Of a stretch of 64,000 nucleotides of DNA, positions 34,001 to 42,958 are shown one piece after another. The DNA is from Paramesorhizobium sp049065735 (GTDB lineage: Bacteria > Pseudomonadota > Alphaproteobacteria > Rhizobiales > Rhizobiaceae), in contig NZ_JBAKHD010000009.1 in assembly GCF_049065735.1 (NCBI RefSeq), positions 1 through 64,000 on the forward strand, written 5' to 3'. Position 1 is the stretch's first letter. Each line of letters opens with the position of its first letter. A program made the position numbers and the translations under genes. Under the pieces are notes generated by a model. It had not been told where the DNA came from, did no database searches, and saw nothing but the letters and a program-made list of their open reading frames with translations.

Positions 34001-34297
34001 GCTGCCCCCAACAATATCGACCGTGTCATGCTGCGTCGGGCGGGGGCTCGTTCCCGATTGATAGGTGGAAAGACCGATATTCACGTCGGTATTCGCCGTC
34101 GGCGCCGCGCCACCCGACCAGTTGGCGGCATTACCCCAGTGATTGTCACCGGTCGCGGCGCAGGTACCGCCCGTGCAGCTGTAGTAATACGAGCTTCCCC
34201 CGGTCCATCCGGCCTGTTGCGCCTGCGCGGGCGCAGCCGTCGCCGCGATCAGCGCGACGACGGAAGTGGTCATTTTAAGCGTTGCAGTCGATTTCAT
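31088..34297 (-). CDS. autotransporter adhesin (type Va)
   Basis: A 1069-residue protein: signal peptide (residues 1-26, ending AQAQ), a beta-helical passenger with Gly/Asn/Thr-rich repeats, including GTGTTVLTGANTYTGKTTV near residue 460 (autotransporter-associated beta-strand repeat), a junction region around 610-790, and a C-terminal barrel from about 805 (ANGFGSWGTLEGDGN) ending in the outer-membrane signal LDWKF. An N-terminal SYYYSCTGGTCAATGDNHW has a Cys pair. It probably mediates attachment or aggregation. Brucella autotransporter adhesins are comparable in plan; I do not assign a name. Confidence 0.92.
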   Translation of the reverse strand: MKSTATLKMTTSVVALIAATAAPAQAQQAGWTGGSSYYYSCTGGTCAATGDNHWGNAANWSGGAAPTANTDVNIGLSTYQSGTSPRPTQHDTVDIVGGSTADARSVTIGFTGARADSGSFGRGELNVTENSHLNVGRTLTVGADGRGALNIEAGSSVDAQGRVTVGADEPSQGVLRNAGTMVNRRDLIVGVDGEGIAVTEGAGAITEIRGDTRVGGEETGLGLVVVRDGGTMTGAGRFDVGYEDGSTGIVVINNGGTVRVGDGNGTLTLANEAGSTGILNIGAYSPTGGNYGIDSTLYGVQPGDLSAAAGFGNLDAKTIQFGQGAGFVNFKHTGTAADDSRFKAGFAGDGTVTHYAGYTVLDGDSSGFTGTLTVLGGVAVANNVLAGKVAVGADGTLGIGDGGTTGDVVNDIYSEGLTQFNRSDRYVYDSVISGTGAVEQVGTGTTVLTGANTYTGKTTVTNGTLQLGDGGTSGSIANTSGVEIEENGTLAFNRSDAVLFDRKITGAGKLAQIGSGLTNITQDNSGFTGEARVEKGILSVNGVLKGTMDVQGGVLEGVGRVGATTVRKDGAIAPGNILGERIAKLTVDGDLTQEAGSKYLADLRSTGQNDLLQVTGKADIAEGSVLNVSKLDKGRYELEHRYTVLSAAGGVTGDYNLTGDTWVSTFYQVEDHYDANNVYLDVAQHRLFQEAGKTRNQIAAATAAQELKAERDPKTNYPTNELFRAIAYLQTDGEAQHAFDVISGEIHASAKADLVESSKFVRDAVTSRIRGAFGLDAEAPSQAVVSKDGSAATTPGDAEGTVLWANGFGSWGTLEGDGNAGDLDRNIGGAFVGIDTPVAQNFRVGLVGGYSDASYDAAGRQSTGSSRNFDIGVYGGGQWDAVGVRLGANYTWHKLEFDRSVVFPGFAESISSDYDGHTIQAYGDIGYTFRQGAANFEPFAALAYVSTKTDGYAETGGVSALTGESDDMGTGFSTLGVRASTEIQPGVIARGMAGWRHAFGDTDTNASHAFAGSSVFTVGGVPISKNLAVLELGVDAAVNEKLTVGVSYAGQLGDGVQDHGLKGKLDWKF

Positions 34298-34744
34298 TCA
34301 TTCCTCGCTTGCGAAAAAACATCGTAGTCCGAGCGGCCAGAAGCCCGAGCGGAAAAGCATCCAAAGTTCAGATTGGAGAATAGGCAGGACAAACCCGGTT
34401 CATCGGGCGCTTAATCGAAGCAAACGAAGACGTTCATTCCAAAATACCTCCACAATCTAAGTCAATCCAAAGCAACCATTGCGGCCGCCTGGCGCGGTTT
34501 CTGTCTCTCAGATCGGGAGAAAGGGGAGGCTTTTGTCTATAAGTGCAGCAACGGGTAACAGTACGCAGAAATGCTTGTAATCGCTAGCAGCTTCTGTGGG
34601 GTGACACAGGCTAAATCGGGGCAAATTCGGGACGGACAAAACCGTCCCCTTGAGTCAAGCCAAAATCACGGGAGGCCGCCTCGCGGCATGCAACGAGAAG
34701 GAGAACGCAGACAATGCACTGAAAAGATTGAAGGAAAATTGAGC
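34298..34744. other. 447-bp intergenic region upstream of autotransporter and recombinase 2
   Basis: A divergent region that must contain promoters for the autotransporter (minus) and recombinase 2 (plus). It contains the perfect hairpin GGGACGG-6 nt-CCGTCCC at 34629-34648. I found no invertible inverted-repeat pair and no gene. Confidence 0.5.
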
Positions 34745-35335
34745 ATGAAGTTTGGTTACGCACGCGTATCGACGGATGATCAAAGTCTTGATCTGCAAAG
34801 GGAGGCGTTACATGCTGCTGGATGCGACCATATTTTCGAAGACCACGGGGTTTCAGGCGTGGATTTTTCCCGGCCCGGCCTCACGCAAGTTCTGGAGTCC
34901 CTTTCGCCGGGCGATACGCTTATCGTCTGGAAACTAGACCGGCTGGGGCGGTCTCTGCTCGATCTGGTGGAAACCATAGATGCGCTGGCGGCGCGGAAGA
35001 TAGAATTCTACTCATTGACGGAGAGCATCGACACGCGCTCGCCCGGCGGCCGGCTCATCTTTCACATCATGGCGGCGCTGGCGGAATTCGAGCGGTCTCT
35101 GATCGGGGAGAGGACCAGGGCGGGGATGAGGGCCGCCAGGGCAAAGGGACATCACATCGGCCGGCCTCCGGCCTTAAGCGAATCACAGCGGCTGGAGGCA
35201 GTCGCCGCCATCCGGTCCATGGGGGAGACCATCAATTCGGTTGCTGAAAAATACGCGGTTCATCCGCGCACGATCCGGCGGCTGCTTCGGGAGGTTCCGA
35301 AGCCGTCACTTCAACTGCCTGGATTGAATATTTGA
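34745..35335 (+). CDS. serine recombinase, resolvase/invertase family (copy 2)
   Basis: A 196-residue small serine recombinase with Ser9 in FGYARVSTDDQ, VWKLDRLGRSLLDLVETI near residue 62, the FHIMAALAEFERSLIGERTRAGM helix and a C-terminal HTH (NSVAEKYAVHPRTIRRLL). It shares most motif residues with copy 1 at 22515. Both genes point right and bracket the fimbria-EAL-autotransporter island. The ATG at 34745 is used because the catalytic fold starts directly there. Confidence 0.92.
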   Translation: MKFGYARVSTDDQSLDLQREALHAAGCDHIFEDHGVSGVDFSRPGLTQVLESLSPGDTLIVWKLDRLGRSLLDLVETIDALAARKIEFYSLTESIDTRSPGGRLIFHIMAALAEFERSLIGERTRAGMRAARAKGHHIGRPPALSESQRLEAVAAIRSMGETINSVAEKYAVHPRTIRRLLREVPKPSLQLPGLNI

Positions 35336-35481
35336 TCCACACAATAAAGTGAAAGCCAGGGCGGCCATGAAACTGTGCGTCGAAATCATCGCCGGCAGAT
35401 CATGGCCCCTTCAATCACAAATTACCGTCCAGCAAGGCCCGTGGAGCGGGCGGCGCGGATAGGTTCTCACGCTCTGGCGGA

Positions 35482-36570
<1,089 letters not shown>

Positions 36571-36581
36571 GGAAAATCCTT

Positions 36582-37415
36582 TCAGCCTTTGACCGCGCCG
36601 GCGGTGAGGCCCTGCACGAGATAGCGTTGGATGAGGAAGAAGAAGACGCAGGCGGGAATGAGCGCCAGCACGCCCGCCGCCATCATCTGCCCGAAATCGA
36701 CGGAGAATTTCGACACGAAGGTGAGAAGGCCCACGGGGAACGTCGCCGCATCGTTGCCGGAGATCAGCATCAGCGCGAAGAGGAGTTCACTCCAGGCGGC
36801 GGTGAAGACGAAGCCGAGCGTCGCCGCGATGCCGGGGAGCGTCAGCGGCAGGATGATCTGGTGGAATGCGGTGAATTGCGTCGCGCCGTCGATCTTGGCC
36901 GCTTCCTCAAGGTCCTTCGGAATGCCGTCGAAGAAGGACTGCATCAGGAAGGTCGCGAACGGCATGTTGAAGGCCGAATAGACGATGACGAGCCCGACGA
37001 GACTGTTGGTGAGGCCGAGCGGCGCCATGATCTTGTAGATCGGGGCGATCAGCATCACGAGCGGGAACATTTGCGTCAGCAGCATCAGCGCGACGATCCA
37101 GTATTTGCCCCGGAAGTTGAACCGCGACAGGGCATAGCCGGAGAGCGAGGCGAAGAGCGTTACCACCACCGCCGTCGCACCCGAGACGATCAGGCTGTTG
37201 CGGAAAAACAGCGGAAAGGAGCTGTGCGTCAAAACATGGCTGAAATGCTCGAAGGTGATGCGCGAGGGCCAGAGCCGGACGCCTTCGCTGTAAAGAAGGT
37301 CGTTCGGCGTGACCGAGACTTTCAGGAGCCAGAACAGCGGAAACAGCGCGAACAGGATATAGAGCAGGATCGCGCCGCGATGGGCTCCAAGAAGCAGGAG
37401 TTTGCGAGCGGTCAT
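36582..37415 (-). CDS. sugar ABC importer permease (MalG-like)
   Basis: A 277-residue permease with six predicted transmembrane segments, an EAA loop (LEEAAKIDGATQFTAFHQII) near residue 172 and the RYLVQGLTAGAVKG ending. It begins 4 bp after the stop of its partner permease. Confidence 0.92.
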   Translation of the reverse strand: MTARKLLLLGAHRGAILLYILFALFPLFWLLKVSVTPNDLLYSEGVRLWPSRITFEHFSHVLTHSSFPLFFRNSLIVSGATAVVVTLFASLSGYALSRFNFRGKYWIVALMLLTQMFPLVMLIAPIYKIMAPLGLTNSLVGLVIVYSAFNMPFATFLMQSFFDGIPKDLEEAAKIDGATQFTAFHQIILPLTLPGIAATLGFVFTAAWSELLFALMLISGNDAATFPVGLLTFVSKFSVDFGQMMAAGVLALIPACVFFFLIQRYLVQGLTAGAVKG

Positions 37416-37419
37416 GGCA

Positions 37420-38343
37420 TCAATCCTTATTCAGCAATGTCTGGCGCAACAGCACGATCAGCATCGAATAGGCGAGCAGCAGTATGAGCAGCACGAGCGC
37501 GATGGCCGAGGCATAGCCGAAATCGAGCCGCTTGAAGGCTTGGGTAAAGATGTAGCTTGCGACGATCTGTGTACGGTCGGCAGGCCCGCCGCCAGTCATG
37601 ACGACGATGAGGTCGGCGCTGTTGGCAATCCAGACGGTGCGCAGGAGAATGGTGATCGCCATGGTGGGGGCGAGATAGGGCAGCGTGATCGAAAGAAAGC
37701 GCTGCACCGGCCCGGCGCCGTCAATGGCGGCGGCCTCGTAGAGATCGCGCGGGATGGCCTGAAGCGCGGCGAGCATGGTGATGGCGAAGAACGGGATGCC
37801 CCACCAGACGCCGGCGGTGATGATGCCCCACATGGCGAGGTTTGGATCGGACAGGATATTGTTGGGCGCGTCGAGGATACCGAGCGTATGAAGCCAGTGC
37901 GGCAAGGGGCCGATGACAGGATTGAACAGCCAGGCCCAGTTGAGGCCGGAGAGGAATGTCGGCACCGCCCAAGGCAGGAAAACCAGCGCCTGCGCCAGCC
38001 CGCGACCGCGAAATGGCTTGTCGAGAAGCAGCGCGAGGATCAGCCCGAAGATGAATTGCAGCAAGACCGAGCCGCCGGTCCACCAGAGCGTGTTCTTGAG
38101 CGCGACAAAGAAGGCGCGGTCCTTGGCGAGGGTCTGGAAGTGCTCAAGGCCAACGAAGCCGCCCGAGAACGGGTTGAGCAGCTGAATATCGCGAAAGGCG
38201 TAGGAGATACCGAGAACCAGCGGCACCAGCATGATGGCGGCGATGAGGATGAGCGCGGGCGCGCTGTAGAGCCATGGCTCGGAGGCGTGGGCGAGCCTTT
38301 GCAGGGGGCTGCGGTGGGGGTGGTTATGGATAGGGGTGGGCAT
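37420..38343 (-). CDS. sugar ABC importer permease (MalF-like)
   Basis: A 307-residue permease. The ATG at 38343 has a gggaggcg ribosome site; the frame remains open upstream into the palindromic repeat at 38421 but that part is not coding-like. Six transmembrane segments and an EAA loop (YEAAAIDGAGPVQRFLSITLP) near residue 215 are seen. It is separated from the binding-protein gene by the 147-bp repeat. Confidence 0.92.
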   Translation of the reverse strand: MPTPIHNHPHRSPLQRLAHASEPWLYSAPALILIAAIMLVPLVLGISYAFRDIQLLNPFSGGFVGLEHFQTLAKDRAFFVALKNTLWWTGGSVLLQFIFGLILALLLDKPFRGRGLAQALVFLPWAVPTFLSGLNWAWLFNPVIGPLPHWLHTLGILDAPNNILSDPNLAMWGIITAGVWWGIPFFAITMLAALQAIPRDLYEAAAIDGAGPVQRFLSITLPYLAPTMAITILLRTVWIANSADLIVVMTGGGPADRTQIVASYIFTQAFKRLDFGYASAIALVLLILLLAYSMLIVLLRQTLLNKD

Positions 38344-38420
38344 TCGTCGCCTCCCGTTGATGCTTTTACGTCTGATACATTGGCGGGACAGCGCCCTTCG
38401 CTCTGCCGGGCCGGTTCGCG

Positions 38421-38567
38421 CCCTCCTTCCCCCTTGCGGAGAAGGTGTCTGCGGAGCAGACGGATGGGGGTGGCGACGTGCCTCAGCGGGCGAAGACACC
38501 GCGCTGCCTTAACCACCCCCACCCGACCCTATCGGGCCACCCTCCCCGCAAGGGGGAGGGAGGGGCG
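38421..38567. repeat. ~147-bp palindromic repeat, copy 1
   Basis: Begins CCTTCCCCCTTGCGGAGAAGG and ends with the near-inverse CTCCCCGCAAGGGGGAGGG, with an inner GATGGGGGTGG / CCACCCCCACC pair, so it can form one long stem. Copy 2, at 46681-46826, lies in the same place in another importer operon (between binding-protein and permease genes). Repeats of this type are common between Rhizobiales genes. Confidence 0.85.
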
Positions 38568-38572
38568 CGAAC

Positions 38573-39832
38573 CTACTTCTTCGCCAAAAACTTCTGCTGG
38601 GCCTTGGTCAAATACTCCGCCCACTGGTCCGCCAGCTCATCCGGCGTGATTTCGCCGAGCAGCGCCTTCTGCGACGTGGTGATTACCAGCGAATCCTTGA
38701 AATAGGCGAACTCTTCCAGATAGGTCGGCATGACGGTCGGGACGACATCCTTGTCCGCCAGTTCCTCGAACCAGCCCTTGAACTGCGGCGTCTTGTAGAA
38801 TGGATCGTTCTCAGCCGATTTCAGCACTGGCAGGGTGCCGACGCGCTTGTTCCACTCGATATTGCCTTCGGGACCTTCCAAAGTCGCGATCAGCTTCCAG
38901 GCAAGGTCCTTATTCTTCGACGCAGCCATCATAGACCAGCCGGCGAAACCGATGGTGGGGAAGGTCTTGCCGTCAGGCCCCTTCGGCATGACGGCAACGC
39001 CGAAATCCTCGGGCTTCATGCGCTCGGCAATGGCGATCAGCGCATCCGGGTCCTGATTGAGAAAGGCGCAGGTGCCGCTATAGAAGCCGGCTACGGTTTC
39101 GTTGAAGCCCCAGTTGACGCTGTCCTTCGGTGCGAGCCCGTTCTTGTAAAGATCGACGACCCAGGCGATGCCCTTCTTCCAGCCATCGCTGTTCATAGTC
39201 GAGGTGCCGTCCTCGTTGAAGAATTTGTTCGAGCCGGCCATCGACGCGCCAAAGATCACCCAGCTGTTGAGCCCGCCCGCCCCGCCGCGCAGGCAATAGC
39301 CGAATTTGCCGGGCAGGGCCGCGATCTTCTTCGAGGCCTCGACGAATTCGTCCATGGTCTTCGGCGGCTCGGAGACGCCCGCCTCGGAGAGAAGTTTCTT
39401 ATTGTAGAACATGGCGTTGAGATAGAAGCCGTAGGGAAGCGTATAGGCGGTGTTGTTAACGCTGCGGCCCAGTTCCAGCGCACGGTCGGTGAGGTCTGGC
39501 GTCACCGGCCACTCCTTCAGATATGGCTCGAGGCTCTCCAGCATGCCATTGTTGGCATAGAGGGAAATCCAGGTATCCGGCATTTCCATCACGTCGGGGA
39601 TTTCGCCCGCCGAAACCATGGTCGCGAATTTCTGGAAGGATTCGCCCCAGGGCAGCGAGATGATTTCCACCTTGGTGCCGGGATTGGCCGCTTCGAACTT
39701 GCCGACGATGGATTTCAGCGTCTCGGTGCGCTCCGGACTGGTGATGACCTCCACGAGCTTCAGCGTGGTATCGGCCAGGGCCGTGCCGCTCATCAGCATG
39801 GCGGCGAATGCGGTTGCGATCAGTTTTTTCAT
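38573..39832 (-). CDS. extracellular sugar-binding protein of ABC importer
   Basis: A 419-residue family-1 solute-binding protein with a 20-residue signal peptide (…MSGTALAD). Motifs such as AYTLPYGFYLNAMFYNKKLL near residue 120 and GFAGWSMMAASKN are typical. It follows the PLP-enzyme gene by 36 bp and precedes the permeases. The ligand is not evident from sequence; the linked PLP enzyme hints at an amino compound or an unusual sugar. Confidence 0.92.
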   Translation of the reverse strand: MKKLIATAFAAMLMSGTALADTTLKLVEVITSPERTETLKSIVGKFEAANPGTKVEIISLPWGESFQKFATMVSAGEIPDVMEMPDTWISLYANNGMLESLEPYLKEWPVTPDLTDRALELGRSVNNTAYTLPYGFYLNAMFYNKKLLSEAGVSEPPKTMDEFVEASKKIAALPGKFGYCLRGGAGGLNSWVIFGASMAGSNKFFNEDGTSTMNSDGWKKGIAWVVDLYKNGLAPKDSVNWGFNETVAGFYSGTCAFLNQDPDALIAIAERMKPEDFGVAVMPKGPDGKTFPTIGFAGWSMMAASKNKDLAWKLIATLEGPEGNIEWNKRVGTLPVLKSAENDPFYKTPQFKGWFEELADKDVVPTVMPTYLEEFAYFKDSLVITTSQKALLGEITPDELADQWAEYLTKAQQKFLAKK

Positions 39833-39868
39833 GTTTTCGTTCCCCTTAGTTGATAGTCGTCGTCTACT

Positions 39869-41038
39869 TCATGCAGTCGATACGGCGATTGCCGCCTCCA
39901 GATCCTTCCAGAGCGCTTCGGTGCCTTCCAACCCGACATGGAGGCGCACGGAGCGCGGGTCGATGCCGAATGTATGGGCGGAGTTGGGCTGGGCACGCTG
40001 CTGCAGCACCACTTCGCCCGGCACGATCAGGCTTTCATGCCCGCCCCAGCTCACGCCGAGCTTGAAGAGGTCAAGATGATTGCAGAGGGCGCGGATATTC
40101 ACGCCCTCGCGGAAAATGACCGAGAACAGCCCCGATGTCCCCGTCAGCCCCGCCGGCAGGCGGTTGGCAAGGGCCGGATGGCAGACGGTTTCCACCTGTT
40201 CCAACGCCTGCAGCCGTTTGGCGATCTCCAGCGCCGAAGCCTCATGCGCCTTCATGCGCGCGGGCAGCGTCCGCATGCCGCGCACCAGCAGCCAGGCATC
40301 GAAGGGCGAGAGCTTGCCGCCGAGATAGGGATAGGTTTCGCCGCGTATCCGATCGATGAGCGCCTTCGCGCCGGTCACCACACCGGCCACCACATCGCTG
40401 TGGCCGCCCAGATATTTCGAGGCCGAATGCACCACCAGATCGACGCCGAGAGACAAAGGCCGCTGGAAGACCGGGCTCGCCCAGCTGTTGTCGATGATGC
40501 TCATGACGCCGTGACGCTTTGCAATCGCCGCCAGCGCGCCGACATCATGCGCCTCCATCGTCCAGCTTGTCGGGCTTTCCATATAGAAGAGCTTGGCGCC
40601 CGGCAGTGCCCGCGCCACCGCCTCCTCGTCGCGGCCATCGACATATTCGACCTCGATGCGCATCCGCTTGCAAATCGTGCCGAACAGGCGGAAGGCGTCG
40701 GGATAGACATGACGTACCGCGACAATTCGATCGCCCGGCTCGACAAAGGCCAGCACGCTTGCCGAAATCGCCGCCATGCCGCTTGCAAAGCCCAGCGCGT
40801 CCTCGCCGCCTTCCAGCTTCGCCAGCATGTCCTCGAAGGCACGCACGGTCGGGTTCAGGCCGCGCGTATAGATCGGCCGCACCTTCTCGCCCCTGTAAGA
40901 GGCGACCATGTCGTCATAGCTCGGGAAGGTGAAAAGCGAGGTCTGCACGATCGGCGGCACCACCGCGTCGAAAGCATTCGCCTCGTCATGGGCCACGGTC
41001 AGCGCGGCGAAATCGAGCGGGTCCATCCCGTCAATCAT
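39869..41038 (-). CDS. trans-sulfuration family PLP enzyme (cystathionine lyase-like)
   Basis: A 389-residue Cys/Met-metabolism PLP enzyme. It has PIYTRGLNPTV near residue 54, the PLP-stacking and phosphate segment FASGMAAISAS near 83, IIDNSWASP near 185 and the Schiff-base lysine in VVHSASKYLGGHSD near 208. The family includes cystathionine beta/gamma-lyases, methionine gamma-lyase and homoserine sulfhydrylases. Its start overlaps the GntR stop (ATGA), so it is co-translated with the regulator and belongs to the importer operon. Confidence 0.9.
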   Translation of the reverse strand: MIDGMDPLDFAALTVAHDEANAFDAVVPPIVQTSLFTFPSYDDMVASYRGEKVRPIYTRGLNPTVRAFEDMLAKLEGGEDALGFASGMAAISASVLAFVEPGDRIVAVRHVYPDAFRLFGTICKRMRIEVEYVDGRDEEAVARALPGAKLFYMESPTSWTMEAHDVGALAAIAKRHGVMSIIDNSWASPVFQRPLSLGVDLVVHSASKYLGGHSDVVAGVVTGAKALIDRIRGETYPYLGGKLSPFDAWLLVRGMRTLPARMKAHEASALEIAKRLQALEQVETVCHPALANRLPAGLTGTSGLFSVIFREGVNIRALCNHLDLFKLGVSWGGHESLIVPGEVVLQQRAQPNSAHTFGIDPRSVRLHVGLEGTEALWKDLEAAIAVSTA

Positions 41039-41748
41039 TTGGACATTTCCTTGATGTCTTCCTCGACGATATCGAGGATTTTAAGCGTCTCGCGCCGTGC
41101 GGCTTCGGTGTCCTGGGCCACGATGGCGTTGAAGAGCGTGCGGTGGAACGGAAAGGTGCGCCGCGCAAAATCGGCCCGGTCGAAAGGCTCGCTCCAGAAG
41201 CGGAAGAAGGCGTCGCGCATCTGCTCCAGCAACTGCCGGAACAGCGGGTTATGGGTGGCATCGTAGACGGCGAGGTGGAACGCCAAATCTTCCGGCCCGG
41301 ACGTGCCCTTGGCCAGATGCACGCGCTCCATCTCGACAAGCTTCTCCTCGATGACCACGAGGTCTTCGGCGGTGCGCCTGCGGGCAGCGACCATGCTGGC
41401 TTCCACTTCGATGCCGCGCCGCACTTCCAGCGTTTGCAGGAGGGCATCGCGCAATTGCGCCGGGTCGAAGGAAAGCGGCATATGGATGGTTGCGGCCGAT
41501 ACGGGCTTCAGCAGATAGGTGCCGCTGCCCTTGCGCGTTTCGATGACGCCCAGTGCCTGAAAATGCCGGATCGCTTCGCGAATGGTGGAGCGCCCGACAC
41601 CCAGCGCGGTCATAAGCTCGCGCTCGGCAGGAAGGCGGTTCCCGGCCTGTAGCCGCGCAGATTGGATATAGCTGGCGAGCGCTTCCGTGACCTGTCCGGT
41701 TCGGTCAACCGGCGGCAGCGGCGCCATCGCAAGCTTGCCCTCTCCCAT
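41035..41748 (-). CDS. GntR-family regulator (FadR/FCD type)
   Basis: A 237-residue regulator: wHTH near residues 20-85 (RLPAERELMTALGVGRSTIREAIRHFQALGVIETRKGSGTYL, seen in part as GVGRSTIREAI) and a helical FCD ligand domain with conserved metal-binding His/Asp positions (FHLAVYDATHNP). It is the first gene of the operon that includes the PLP enzyme and importer, so it is the likely local repressor. Confidence 0.92.
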   Translation of the reverse strand: MGEGKLAMAPLPPVDRTGQVTEALASYIQSARLQAGNRLPAERELMTALGVGRSTIREAIRHFQALGVIETRKGSGTYLLKPVSAATIHMPLSFDPAQLRDALLQTLEVRRGIEVEASMVAARRRTAEDLVVIEEKLVEMERVHLAKGTSGPEDLAFHLAVYDATHNPLFRQLLEQMRDAFFRFWSEPFDRADFARRTFPFHRTLFNAIVAQDTEAARRETLKILDIVEEDIKEMSK

Positions 41749-41861
41749 TCGGGGACCCCTGTCCTCGCACCCTCACGGGCAAATGCACCTGCCAGACCCG
41801 TTCCCGAATTGTCTTTAAAATTGGTCTGACATCATAGTGCTAAGACCGAAGCGTGCGCGTG

Positions 41862-42956
41862 TCAAGCAAGAGAAAGCTCGCTCTCCCTGTCAAACACATG
41901 CATCTGGTTCATATTGACCGACAGCGGCACGGTTGCGCCTGCCTTCGGTGCCGTTTCGGGGTCGATGCTAGCGCAGATCGCCGACTTGCCGACGTTGAAA
42001 TAAACCATGGTCGTTGCGCCCAGCGGCTCCACCAGATCGGCTGCAGCATCGAACGGCTCCCAGCCCTGTCGATCCTGCCGGGCGGAAATTGCCTCCGGCC
42101 GGATGCCGAAGACGATTTCCTTGCCCACATGGGAGCGATAGGCCGCAGCTTTTGCTGGCGGCACCGCGAGGCGTGTGCCATCTTCCAGCACCACGAACAG
42201 TGCGCCACCCTCCGCCTCCAGCCGCGCCGGGAGGAAATTCATCGACGGCGAGCCGATGAAACCGGCGACGAACTTGCTCCTTGGATGCAGATAGAGCTCC
42301 TGCGGCTCGCCCATCTGCTCGATCAGCCCCTTGTTCATCACCACCACCCGGTCGGCCATGGTCATGGCTTCCACCTGATCGTGCGTAACATAGACGGTCG
42401 TCGTCGGCAGCATCTGATGCAGCCGTTTGATCTCGGTGCGCATCTTCACCCGCAGCTTGGCGTCGAGGTTCGACAGCGGCTCATCGAACAGGAACACTTT
42501 CGGATTGCGGACGATGGCGCGGCCCATGGCGACGCGCTGGCGCTGGCCGCCAGAAAGCTGGCCCGGCCGCCGGTCGAGCAATTCGGTGATATGCAGCGTT
42601 TCCGCCGCCGAGGTGACGCGCTTTTCGATTTCCGGCTTCTCCAGCTTCTGCTGCTCCAGGCAGAAGGCGATGTTCTCGCGCACCGTCATATGCGGATAGA
42701 GCGCATAGTTCTGGAACACCATGGCGATGTCGCGCTTGCCCGGCCCGAGCCGGTTCACCACCTGATCGCCGATGACGATCTCGCCGCCCGAGATGTGCTC
42801 AAGGCCGGCGATCATCCTGAGCGTCGTCGATTTACCGCAGCCGGATGGGCCGACGAAGACGACGAATTCCTTGTCCCTGATGTCGAGGCTGATGCCGCGC
42901 ACGGCTTCATACAGACCATAGGACTTAGTGACATTTTTGAGCTGCAGCGTTGCCAT
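41862..42956 (-). CDS. sugar ABC importer ATPase, UgpC/MalK type
   Basis: A 364-residue ATPase: Walker A GPSGCGKSTTLRM near residue 38, LSGGQRQRVAMGRA near 135, Walker B FLFDEPLSNLDAKL and a C-terminal regulatory/TOBE part. The start at 42956 (gaggaat site) lies 2 bp after the GH127 stop; the open frame upstream is a shadow of GH127. It powers the permeases encoded at 44910-46651. Confidence 0.93.
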   Translation of the reverse strand: MATLQLKNVTKSYGLYEAVRGISLDIRDKEFVVFVGPSGCGKSTTLRMIAGLEHISGGEIVIGDQVVNRLGPGKRDIAMVFQNYALYPHMTVRENIAFCLEQQKLEKPEIEKRVTSAAETLHITELLDRRPGQLSGGQRQRVAMGRAIVRNPKVFLFDEPLSNLDAKLRVKMRTEIKRLHQMLPTTTVYVTHDQVEAMTMADRVVVMNKGLIEQMGEPQELYLHPRSKFVAGFIGSPSMNFLPARLEAEGGALFVVLEDGTRLAVPPAKAAAYRSHVGKEIVFGIRPEAISARQDRQGWEPFDAAADLVEPLGATTMVYFNVGKSAICASIDPETAPKAGATVPLSVNMNQMHVFDRESELSLA

Positions 42957-42958
42957 CG

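Noticed and set aside
31088..34297. Tandem DNA repeats or CRISPR in the autotransporter passenger
   Set aside because: The repetition is at protein level (Gly/Asn/Thr-rich strands) with diverged DNA; there is no regular repeat-spacer unit.
32087..34327. 746-codon plus-strand frame opposite the autotransporter
   Set aside because: Antisense shadow of the repetitive autotransporter gene; no recognisable domains, no ribosome site.
38344..38499. N-terminal extension of the permease gene into the palindrome
   Set aside because: The upstream frame is made of the repeat's sequence; ATG 38343 has a good ribosome site and gives a normal permease N-terminus.
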